Assembly: GCA_004563195.1 (NCBI GenBank)
Contig: SFTJ01000102.1
Span: 1-5,318, forward strand
Source: a bacterium
GTDB lineage: Bacteria > Bacteroidota > Bacteroidia > Bacteroidales > Muribaculaceae
Length of the DNA stretch: 5,318 bases
Direction of reading: 5' to 3'
A program made the translations under genes and the position numbers. Below are positions 1 to 4,643 of the stretch, in pieces. The notes beneath the pieces are model-generated. The model made no database searches, was not told the DNA's origin, and saw only the letters and a program-made list of their open reading frames with translations. Each line of letters begins with the position of its first letter. Position 1 is the stretch's first letter.

Positions 1-524
1 GGATTGATAAGTTCGTCGGGCGAGAGTGTGCTTCCGCACTTTTCGCACTGGTCGCCATAAGCGCCTTGTGCATGGCAGCGAGGACATTCGCCTTCAATAT
101 TGCGGTCGGTAAGGAATTCGTGAGCTTGTTCGTCGTAATATTGCTCGCTCTCGAGCTTGGTAAACTTGTTGTTGTCGTAGAGTTTGCGGAAAAAGTCGCT
201 TGCCAATTGGCGATGAGTGGCCGATGTGGTGCGCGAATAGATGTCGAACGAGATGCCGAAGCGCTTGAACGAATCCTTGATAAGATTGTGATAGCGGTCT
301 ACTACATCCTGTGGGGTGCAGCCTTCCTTCTTGGCTCGTATGGTTACGGGTACACCGTGCTCATCGCTGCCACCTATCAACAGCACTTCTTCGCCGCGGA
401 GTCGCAAGTAGCGAACATAGATGTCGGCGGGTACATATACACCTGCCAAGTGACCTATGTGCACCGGTCCGTTAGCATAGGGCAATGCTGCGGTGACGAG
501 GGTTCTTTTGAATTTCTTGTCCAT
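1..524 (-). CDS. metG: Methionyl-tRNA synthetase, N-terminal part (runs off the left edge)
   Basis: This gene encodes methionine--tRNA ligase, the cytosolic class I enzyme that activates methionine with ATP and charges initiator and elongator tRNA-Met. The first 174 residues are visible and the rest lies beyond the window; the family is usually 550-700 residues long. The N-terminus contains TAALPYANGPVHIGHLAG, in which HIGH (residues 22-25) is the exact class I ATP-binding signature. GGSDEHGVP (about 51-59) is the family's methionine/adenylate pocket segment. A zinc knuckle follows, CPRC (147-150) and CEKC (160-163), spaced CX2C-X9-CX2C as in E. coli-type MetG. The ATG at 524 is chosen because homologues begin a few residues before the TAALPYANG block. 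The leader is AT-rich with no clear Shine-Dalgarno sequence, as is normal in Bacteroidetes. The 177-nt gap to the upstream gene holds a -7 promoter element, so separate transcription is likely. Confidence 0.97.
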   Translation of the reverse strand, partial: MDKKFKRTLVTAALPYANGPVHIGHLAGVYVPADIYVRYLRLRGEEVLLIGGSDEHGVPVTIRAKKEGCTPQDVVDRYHNLIKDSFKRFGISFDIYSRTTSATHRQLASDFFRKLYDNNKFTKLESEQYYDEQAHEFLTDRNIEGECPRCHAQGAYGDQCEKCGSTLSPDELIN

Positions 525-584
525 TTACTATATTGTTGTTGTTAATATTTTCGTTGTAAGGTTTTTTTGATAGAAAATACGTTG

Positions 585-592
585 CAAAGATA
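585..592 (-). promoter_or_regulatory. Putative metG promoter, -7 element TATCTTTG
   Basis: On the minus strand this reads TATCTTTG, an exact match to the Bacteroidetes -7 consensus TAnnTTTG. It lies about 60 nt upstream of the metG ATG. No good TTTG/TTG is visible at the expected 19-21 nt further upstream, so the -33 half is weak or absent. The position in the only gap before metG supports the call. Confidence 0.5.
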
Positions 593-627
593 ATGTAAAT
601 AAATGAAATATACGGGTTCTTTGCTCA

Positions 628-642
628 ATAAGTTGGACTTAT
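628..642. repeat. Short inverted repeat upstream of the metG promoter
   Basis: ATAAGT (628-633) and ACTTAT (637-642) are perfect 6-bp arms around a 3-nt centre. The element sits about 35 bp upstream of the metG -7 box, where an activator could bind. It has no T tract, so it is not a terminator. In an AT-rich gap such a short palindrome can easily be chance. Confidence 0.25.
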
Positions 643-701
643 GCAGCTGTGTTTCTGCTTGTGTGGCGTGCTATGCCTCTGCTCGCATGGCGCGTGCTTG
701 G

Positions 702-1271
702 CTAAAGACTTTGCTCGAATTGCTTTATGGTGTTGAGGGCTTCGGGGCTGAAGGAGAACGACCCGTCGGCGGGTGCTGCCACGGCGCGAAGGATTTCTAC
801 CGCTGCGGGCATGCCTGTGGTGACGGAGGGATATAGCTCGAGCCTATTGTCGTAAGCCACCACCACGGGATTTTCGGTGCCGGCTCGCAGCAGGGCATTG
901 CTCTGCATCTTTGCCACCGGGTGGTCGGGGCTCAGAAATTCGGTCACCGAGCGTTTCCAGCCCAGCATGCGCACCTCCACCGGGCGAACGCATCGCGCGG
1001 GCAATTGCACTTGGGTGGCGCTGTCGGCTTGTGTGGTGATGGTGGCTGAACCTAACATATCTTCCACGGGCACCATGTGCAGCGGTGCCGTCTGCAGCAG
1101 ATGGGCATACCATTGCCTTATGTGAAGCCATATTGTGGCATCGAGGTCTATACCGTCGATGCGCTGCACATCGCAGTCGGTGTTGGGCACATCGAGGTTG
1201 AGGATTTTCTTCCAAAGGGTGAGCATCTCGCTTTCGCTTAGGCTCAGCAATGATTTCGGGTTTGTTGCCAT
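702..1271 (-). CDS. Hypothetical protein, 189 residues
   Basis: I do not recognise this family. The product is 189 residues, soluble-looking, with no signal peptide or membrane segment. The first 65 residues look helical and acidic (SLSESEMLTLWKKIL, then WLHIRQWYAHLLQ). Residues about 85-150 look beta-rich, with a conserved-looking run LPARCVRPVEVRMLGW (90-105), then NPVVVAY (134-140) and LELYP (144-148). The C-terminal 40 residues are an alanine-rich segment ending in a helix. The alternation LP...GW...PV...LELYP faintly recalls small connector-type proteins of Bacteroidetes phages, but that is only an impression and no other phage gene is present. The ATG at 1271 gives the longest frame and follows an A/C-rich leader (ACACACACACTACT) typical of unstructured Bacteroidetes leaders. 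It is co-directional with the 138-residue gene, 138 nt downstream of it. Confidence 0.8.
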   Translation of the reverse strand: MATNPKSLLSLSESEMLTLWKKILNLDVPNTDCDVQRIDGIDLDATIWLHIRQWYAHLLQTAPLHMVPVEDMLGSATITTQADSATQVQLPARCVRPVEVRMLGWKRSVTEFLSPDHPVAKMQSNALLRAGTENPVVVAYDNRLELYPSVTTGMPAAVEILRAVAAPADGSFSFSPEALNTIKQFEQSL

Positions 1272-1313
1272 AGTAGTGTGTGTGTTTTTTATTGTTTTTG
1301 TGTTTTTGAGGTT

Positions 1314-1369
1314 CTCGAGGCGGCATTTACAGCCGTCGGCGCGAAATTAAGGGCTTTTTCCGCCTCGAG
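1314..1369. repeat. 10-bp perfect inverted repeat between the two hypothetical genes
   Basis: CTCGAGGCGG (1314-1323) and CCGCCTCGAG (1360-1369) are perfect 10-bp complementary arms separated by 36 nt. Inside the loop GCCGTCGGC is itself a small palindrome, so a branched fold is possible. In minus-strand RNA the structure would lie in the leader of the 189-residue gene. There is no adjacent U tract on the minus strand in the right place, so a classical intrinsic terminator is not supported. A processing site, an attenuating leader fold or a protein-binding site are all possible. Confidence 0.45.
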
Positions 1370-1409
1370 TTCATCAATTAGTCCCAACCCCACACCCCTC
1401 TATTGCGCT

Positions 1410-1826
1410 TTAGGCAGCCATATAGCCGCCGCTGCCATAGGTGCGATGTATGCTGTAATCGCATTTTTCATCGAGCAGGCAGTCGATTATTTCGCCGAGG
1501 CAATCGCGGGTTTCATCCAAGTCGGCATTCACCACATCGCCCCAATGGCTCATGCAGAAGCTTATGTGGCTCGGAAGGTCGAGCAGACCTATGCCAAGGC
1601 GCTTGGCAAGGCGGTGTGCGTGGGCAAACTTCACTTTCACCCATGTGGCGCAATCGCGGCGCGGGTCGTCGTAATCGTGGTGCGAGAGGCCGATTATCAG
1701 GTCGCCGCAAGGCGTAAGTGCGGCATACACATCGTTTACCATCGGTTGGTCTTCATCGGAACTCATAATGTGGCTCATATTGAGCAGTTCATCTGTGTTT
1801 AAGTAGTTTTTCATCTTTTTATTCAT
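1410..1826 (-). CDS. Hypothetical protein, 138 residues, Cys/His-rich
   Basis: I do not recognise this family. The product is a 138-residue acidic soluble protein with no signal peptide or membrane segment. It carries six cysteines (40, 59, 91, 109, 116, 122) and eight histidines (19, 49, 50, 69, 71, 87, 94, 127), which is rich for its size. CGDLIIGLSHHDYDD (40-54) and HISFCMSHWGD (87-97) place Cys and His close together, so metal binding is conceivable, but no standard zinc-finger spacing is present. The first 24 residues look like a flexible helical lead. The ATG at 1826 is used; an in-frame ATG at 1814 (MKNYLNTDELL) is an equally plausible start, and neither has a strong ribosome binding site. 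The gene begins 48 nt after the AAA+ gene ends with no promoter motif between them, so cotranscription with the ATPase is likely and a functional link is reasonable. Confidence 0.8.
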   Translation of the reverse strand: MNKKMKNYLNTDELLNMSHIMSSDEDQPMVNDVYAALTPCGDLIIGLSHHDYDDPRRDCATWVKVKFAHAHRLAKRLGIGLLDLPSHISFCMSHWGDVVNADLDETRDCLGEIIDCLLDEKCDYSIHRTYGSGGYMAA

Positions 1827-1874
1827 TGCTTTTTGAGTTTTTTGTTATTATAAAAAATAGGATTTTTTGCCGCA

Positions 1875-3770
1875 TTATAAGCCAAAACCTATGCGGCGCG
1901 GTGCTGCATTCACAGCAGGGTGGCATTGAGGGATGTCGGCGGCGCTGATTTGGGTGAGCGTAAGGTCGCTGATGGTGGCTTCTTTCATCACGCGCATAGC
2001 CATGGCGGGGATTATCTCGGTCTGTATGAGATTTATCACGTGGCGGGCGTTGCCGAAGTTTTGATTGCGCTGTCGGTAGTCGGCACACAATCTGGTTTGG
2101 AGTGCCTTGCGAGCGTCGTCGCTGAGTGTGTATTGCCGCTGCTCGAGGTAGCGCTCGGCTATCTCCATCAACTCACTCTCGTTGAAGTCGTCGAAGGTGT
2201 AGATATTCGATTGGGGGATGCGCGATTGCAGTCCGGGATTCATCTCAAACATCCTTGTCATCTGCTTGGGGTAACCTGCCAAAATCAGCATCCAGTCGCG
2301 ATTATCCTCGTTGGCGAGTGCGGTGAGGAGGGTATCGATAACAAATTTTCCGGGGTCGCGCGGGTCGTTGGGCTGATAGAGTTGGTAAGCTTCGTCGATA
2401 AAGAGTATTCCGCCCTGAGCTTCCTCTATGGCGGCGAGGGTTTTCTCGCTCTCGGAGTTGTAGTTTTGCCCGAGCAGATTGGCTCGTTCGCGCACCACCA
2501 CATGGCCTCGCGAGAGCACTCCGGCGCGGCGAAGCATACTGCCCATTAGTTTTGCCACGGTGGTCTTGCCGGTGCCGGGCGAACCCAGAAACATGGCGTG
2601 CAGCGGCGTGGTGAGCATAGGCAGTCCATGCTCGCCGCGCATACGGTTGAAGTGCATAAGATGCTCATAGCTTATTAGTTTCTCTTTCACTGCCCGGAGT
2701 CCGGTGAGATGGTCGAGCTGTGCCGTGAGCGACTCTTCGGGCTCTTCGGCTTCGTCATCGATGTCTTCGTCGGCTTCTTCCGGTTCTATGTCTTGCTGCG
2801 ATGCCGAGTGGAGTTCTTGTGATATGAAGTTGTTCAGCAAGGTGTCGAAGTCCATCTCATCGGTATCACCTGCGAGGTCGTATACCTCCTTTGCGCTCTC
2901 TTGGGTGAACTCCTCGAGGGGCTTAATCTGATTGGTGCCCCACATGCCGCTTTTTTTGCCATCGATGCGAAACACCATTCCGGCTATCACACAGTTCATG
3001 CACACCAGTTCGGCGTAATAGAAGTCGCCGGGCGAATATTCTACCATCTCCATCGCTATGCTCACGGCATGCAGTCCATCATTGTGGTCGATGCATACGG
3101 GCACTGCCGTCTCGGTTACTTCATAACCTGAATATTGGCTGTAGATGGTGTGCAGGCGCACTTGCAGTTCGGGCAATTTGCTGAGTTCGCCAAGAGTGAA
3201 GTTGTGCTGAAGTTCGAAGTAATACTTTGCGTCGTAGTAGTCGCAATATTCTATGCCTATGTAGCTTATGCTGCTGTCGTCGGTCTTGATTGCGCCGCGA
3301 AGCGGGGTGTACCAGTTCTCGGGATTGCCGAGCACGCGGCTGTCGTAGATATGCACCACATCGGAGCCTAATACCACATTTCGGCTCTCGTCTACCACTT
3401 CCACGCTATAGACGCGTTCTGCCATAGGCTCTGCATCGGGCAGCGTGATGTCGAAATCTTTTCGGCATGGGTTGAAGTCGCTGCGGTGCATCGTTACGAT
3501 GCCTTTGCTCGATGCCACCAAGTTGCCGGTGGCATATTCTATAAGTCGTACGGCGATTCGGCGGCGAGTGCTATCACATTCGCCTATGGTGCGCCGCCCG
3601 AAAACGAAGGTGGCAGTCACTATCAAGTGGGTGCTCTGTCCGTCGATAACGAAGTCGTGACGATTGCCGTAGGTTATTGCGTAGGGGTCGATGCCGTATT
3701 TCTCGATTTCGCTATGCAGCATTGTGCGGAATTGCAACCCCGACATATTGATTGTAGCTTTTTTTCTCAT
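1875..3770 (-). CDS. CbbX/SpoVK-type AAA+ ATPase with an unusual N-terminal half (631 residues)
   Basis: This is an AAA+ ATPase predicted to use ATP hydrolysis to remodel a protein substrate, probably in the cytosol as a hexamer. The motor occupies about 350-600: Walker A GSPGTGKTT (396-404), Walker B ILFIDE (455-460) followed by AYQLYQP, sensor-1 strand LILAGY (495-500), arginine finger in NPGLQSR (511-517) and sensor-2/lid GNARHVIN (573-580). This order and wording match CbbX (red-type Rubisco activase), SpoVK and the C-terminal motor of EccA. The pore-loop region reads LLGQNYNSES, where CbbX has GQYIGHT. CbbX and SpoVK are about 300 residues; here about 320 extra residues precede the motor. 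They lack EccA-like TPR character and look beta-rich, with two similar stretches (about 72-143 and 200-270) resembling beta-sandwich repeats. An acidic linker (about 328-346) then joins the motor. No signal peptide or membrane segment is seen. The substrate is unknown. Confidence 0.93.
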   Translation of the reverse strand: MRKKATINMSGLQFRTMLHSEIEKYGIDPYAITYGNRHDFVIDGQSTHLIVTATFVFGRRTIGECDSTRRRIAVRLIEYATGNLVASSKGIVTMHRSDFNPCRKDFDITLPDAEPMAERVYSVEVVDESRNVVLGSDVVHIYDSRVLGNPENWYTPLRGAIKTDDSSISYIGIEYCDYYDAKYYFELQHNFTLGELSKLPELQVRLHTIYSQYSGYEVTETAVPVCIDHNDGLHAVSIAMEMVEYSPGDFYYAELVCMNCVIAGMVFRIDGKKSGMWGTNQIKPLEEFTQESAKEVYDLAGDTDEMDFDTLLNNFISQELHSASQQDIEPEEADEDIDDEAEEPEESLTAQLDHLTGLRAVKEKLISYEHLMHFNRMRGEHGLPMLTTPLHAMFLGSPGTGKTTVAKLMGSMLRRAGVLSRGHVVVRERANLLGQNYNSESEKTLAAIEEAQGGILFIDEAYQLYQPNDPRDPGKFVIDTLLTALANEDNRDWMLILAGYPKQMTRMFEMNPGLQSRIPQSNIYTFDDFNESELMEIAERYLEQRQYTLSDDARKALQTRLCADYRQRNQNFGNARHVINLIQTEIIPAMAMRVMKEATISDLTLTQISAADIPQCHPAVNAAPRRIGFGL

Positions 3771-3791
3771 AATTTGTTACTGTTTTTTAGT

Positions 3792-3813
3792 GGGAAGGCG
3801 TGATGGCCCTCCC
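3792..3813 (-). promoter_or_regulatory. Hairpin in the leader of the AAA+ gene
   Basis: In minus-strand RNA, GGGAGGGC and GCCUUCCC form an 8-bp stem with one G-U pair around a 6-nt loop, ending 21 nt before the AAA+ start codon. On the plus strand the G-U pair becomes an A-C mismatch, which favours a role in the minus-strand transcript. No U tract follows, so it is not a standard terminator. It could stabilise the 5' end of the ATPase message or modulate translation. Confidence 0.45.
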
Positions 3814-3849
3814 GGTTAATACACTATTGTTATTTTTCGTTTCTCTTTT

Positions 3850-3872
3850 GCTCGGATCAGCCTCCTCCGAGC
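3850..3872 (-). repeat. Inverted repeat spanning the stop codon of the small ORF
   Basis: GCTCGGA (3850-3856) and TCCGAGC (3866-3872) form a perfect 7-bp stem with a 9-nt loop. On the minus strand the loop contains the TGA stop of the small frameshifted ORF, and the stem is followed by CAAAAGAGAAACG rather than a T run. The location resembles a 3'-end hairpin, but without the U tract termination is doubtful. It may be an RNA stability element between two cotranscribed genes. Confidence 0.35.
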
Positions 3873-4065
3873 GTTGCCAACATGTCAAAGAACTCCCTGT
3901 CCCGGCTGCCGAGTGTGGGCGACGAATAGACGCACCACGGGCTGTCGGGGCAATTCTGCGGTTGAAAAATGTGTTGGTGTTGAGCGTTTATGCGCACCTC
4001 ATCTTCGCGCCGCTTGGTGGAGCGGCACCGCCGAACTTGATGTCGAATAGATGAATGTGCTTCAT
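3857..4065 (-). pseudogene. Small ORF upstream of the AAA+ gene, apparently frameshifted (about 69 codons)
   Basis: I do not recognise this gene. From the ATG at 4065 the frame reads MKHIHLFDIKFGGAA and then runs to a TAA at 3988-3990. In the -1 frame a coding-like stretch continues as KRREDEVRINAQHQHIFQ, through NCPDSPWCVYSSP and SRDREFFDMLATLGGG, to a TGA at 3857. The -1 frame has no ATG upstream before its own stop. The total length is two bases over a multiple of three, so one inserted base near 4015-4025 would restore a single 69-residue protein. Codon choice in the downstream part (GAC, GGC, CTC, TCG) matches the neighbouring genes. No canonical -1 slippery heptamer is visible, so a mutation or a sequence error is likelier than programmed frameshifting. 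A matching promoter lies about 85-90 nt upstream, and the ATPase starts 86 nt downstream. An alternative is a GTG start at 3997 giving 46 residues. Confidence 0.45.
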
Positions 4066-4155
4066 AACTTTTAGAAAAATTTTTAGTGTCGGTATTTTTT
4101 TACAGTAACCGATTAATGAGATTGCCCATCGGGGCATTTTCCAATCATTGTGGCG

Positions 4156-4186
4156 CAAATCTATAGAGTTTTTTCCAAATTCCAAA
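4156..4186 (-). promoter_or_regulatory. Bacteroidetes-type promoter driving the small ORF / AAA+ operon
   Basis: On the minus strand TTTG (4186-4183) is followed after 19 nt by TAGATTTG (4163-4156). Both match the Bacteroidetes consensus (TTTG at -33, TAnnTTTG at -7) exactly and with standard spacing. Transcription would begin near 4150, about 85 nt before the ATG at 4065. The -33 box lies inside an imperfectly spaced palindrome, CCAAAA (4182-4187) / TTTTGG (4190-4195), which could serve as an operator, though A/T runs make this weak. Confidence 0.65.
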
Positions 4187-4250
4187 ATTTTTTGGCAAAA
4201 ATCGGTCGAAAAATCGCATTTTGCCTGTCATAGTGCCATAATATTCGCCG

Positions 4251-4279
4251 ATTGCACACTTTTTATCGCTATGTGCAAT
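4251..4279. promoter_or_regulatory. Operator-like inverted repeat ATTGCACA-N13-TGTGCAAT
   Basis: ATTGCACA (4251-4258) and TGTGCAAT (4272-4279) are perfect 8-bp arms whose centres are 21 bp apart, two helical turns, as expected for a dimeric regulator binding one face of the DNA. The site lies between the two divergent promoters, roughly 100 bp upstream of each predicted start. No regulator gene is visible in the window. Confidence 0.4.
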
Positions 4280-4322
4280 TAATATCGTAAATTAATCAAA
4301 AAGAAAACAAAAAACATAAAAA

Positions 4323-4337
4323 TCACACATATTGTGA
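4323..4337. repeat. Small inverted repeat TCACA-N5-TGTGA
   Basis: TCACA (4323-4327) and TGTGA (4333-4337) are perfect 5-bp arms around 5 nt. It sits about 20 bp upstream of the plus-strand -33 box, a position open to an activator. The arm order is the reverse of a CRP site. Short arms in AT-rich DNA make chance likely. Confidence 0.2.
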
Positions 4338-4354
4338 AAATAATGCCAAAAATA

Positions 4355-4386
4355 TTTGCAAATTGAAATATATGTGTATATATTTG
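4355..4386 (+). promoter_or_regulatory. Bacteroidetes-type promoter on the plus strand
   Basis: TTTG (4355-4358) and TATATTTG (4379-4386) are separated by 20 nt, an exact match in sequence and spacing to the Bacteroidetes promoter. The predicted start is about 4390-4396. There is no plus-strand protein gene downstream; instead a terminator follows about 150 nt later, suggesting a small RNA. ATATTTGCA occurs twice (4352-4360 and 4380-4388), once over each promoter box. Confidence 0.65.
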
Positions 4387-4391
4387 CAGTG

Positions 4392-4550
4392 TCAAATTAT
4401 TTAGTAGATGCGCCCTACATGGGGGTTAAGTTTTTACTTTGGTTAGAAAAATAGATTGTTTTAGTTTGTTTTAAGTAGTTATTTTAGAAAAGTCTAAGGA
4501 TTGAAAAACGATGAGAGAGGGTCATAGAGAGCTATGGTCCTTTTTTCTTT
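4392..4550 (+). ncRNA. Candidate small RNA of about 150-160 nt, family not recognised
   Basis: The unit is bounded by a consensus promoter (4355-4386) and an intrinsic terminator (4519-4550), with only very short open frames between, so a non-coding RNA is the simplest reading. The middle can fold as one long interrupted hairpin: GTTTTT (4430-4435) with AAAAAC (4504-4509), TTAG (4443-4446) with CTAA (4494-4497), and AAAATA (4448-4453) with TATTTT (4480-4485). Near the 5' end CCC-TACAT-GGG (4413-4423) can form a small hairpin. A long rod with an internal bubble is reminiscent of 6S RNA, but the two ends do not clearly pair and AT richness makes such pairings cheap, so I do not assign it. The 5' end is approximate. 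The RNA points toward the 3' end of the phosphodiesterase gene, which is transcribed toward it. Confidence 0.5.
4519..4550 (+). terminator. Intrinsic terminator on the plus strand
   Basis: GGGTCATAG (4519-4527) and CTATGGTCC (4532-4540) form a 9-bp stem with two G-U pairs and an AGAG loop, followed at once by TTTTTTCTTT (4541-4550). Upstream GAGAGA can also pair partly with the T run. Read on the minus strand, the two G-U pairs become C-A mismatches and no comparable T run follows the stem directly, so the element is oriented for plus-strand transcription. Confidence 0.75.
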
Positions 4551-4580
4551 GTCCGATAAGATAAGTCGCCCGAGTTCGCA

Positions 4581-4620
4581 TGGGTCGGACCGGTCAGACC
4601 CGTCCGACTGGTCCGACCCA
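4581..4620. repeat. Tandem 9-bp palindromic units forming a 15-bp-arm hairpin
   Basis: Four consecutive 9-mers fit GGTCNGACC: GGTCGGACC (4583-4591), GGTCAGACC (4592-4600), CGTCCGACT (4601-4609, two end changes) and GGTCCGACC (4610-4618). Together with the flanking TG and CA they make a large inverted repeat, TGGGTCGGACCGGTC (4581-4595) against GACTGGTCCGACCCA (4606-4620), with one G-T step and a 10-nt loop. It lies 24 bp beyond the stop of the phosphodiesterase gene. No T tract adjoins on either strand. It may be a REP-like intergenic element, a protein-binding array or a 3'-end stabilising hairpin. Confidence 0.7.
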
Positions 4621-4643
4621 TTCTCTAAAGATAAGTGAGCCTA

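Larger units (their letters stand above)
4066..4643. other. 578-base gene-free intergenic region with divergent promoters
   Basis: No convincing protein gene is present on either strand. The segment 4066-4510 is strongly AT-rich. It contains a minus-strand promoter facing the small ORF and AAA+ gene, two inverted repeats, a plus-strand promoter, an RNA-like unit ending in an intrinsic terminator near 4550, and a GC-rich tandem palindrome at 4581-4620. These are listed separately. Confidence 0.7.

Noticed and set aside
66..545. Long plus-strand open frame over the metG region
   Set aside because: It is antisense to a clear MetG reading with HIGH motif and zinc knuckle; its protein has no recognisable features.
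844..1326. Minus-strand open frame of 160 codons overlapping the 189-residue gene
   Set aside because: It is a different frame of the same DNA, very rich in Arg, His and Pro as expected for an out-of-frame translation. The 702-1271 frame has the more natural protein composition.
1278..1802. Plus-strand open frame over the 138-residue gene
   Set aside because: It is the antisense shadow of the minus-strand gene and starts within the T-rich leader region; no plus-strand promoter is seen.
1920..2549. Plus-strand open frame of 209 codons inside the ATPase gene
   Set aside because: It lies antisense to the Walker A, Walker B and arginine finger region of a well-supported AAA+ protein.
3988..4185. 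65-codon minus-strand open frame taken as a complete gene starting at 4185
   Set aside because: Its start lies inside the promoter at 4156-4186, and the first 40 codons are AT-rich non-coding-like sequence. Only the part from ATG 4065 looks coding, and it fits better as the start of the frameshifted small ORF.
4081..4400. CRISPR array or tRNA/rRNA gene in the intergenic region
   Set aside because: No regularly spaced direct repeats of array length, no cloverleaf and no rRNA-like stretches are visible.
4511..4564. 17-codon plus-strand frame MREGHRELWSFFLCPIR with an upstream AAGGA
   Set aside because: It runs straight through the terminator stem and T tract, so it would not be transcribed intact.
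4581..4620. Intrinsic terminator for the phosphodiesterase gene
   Set aside because: The stem is strong, but no T tract follows on the minus strand; classified as a repeat instead.
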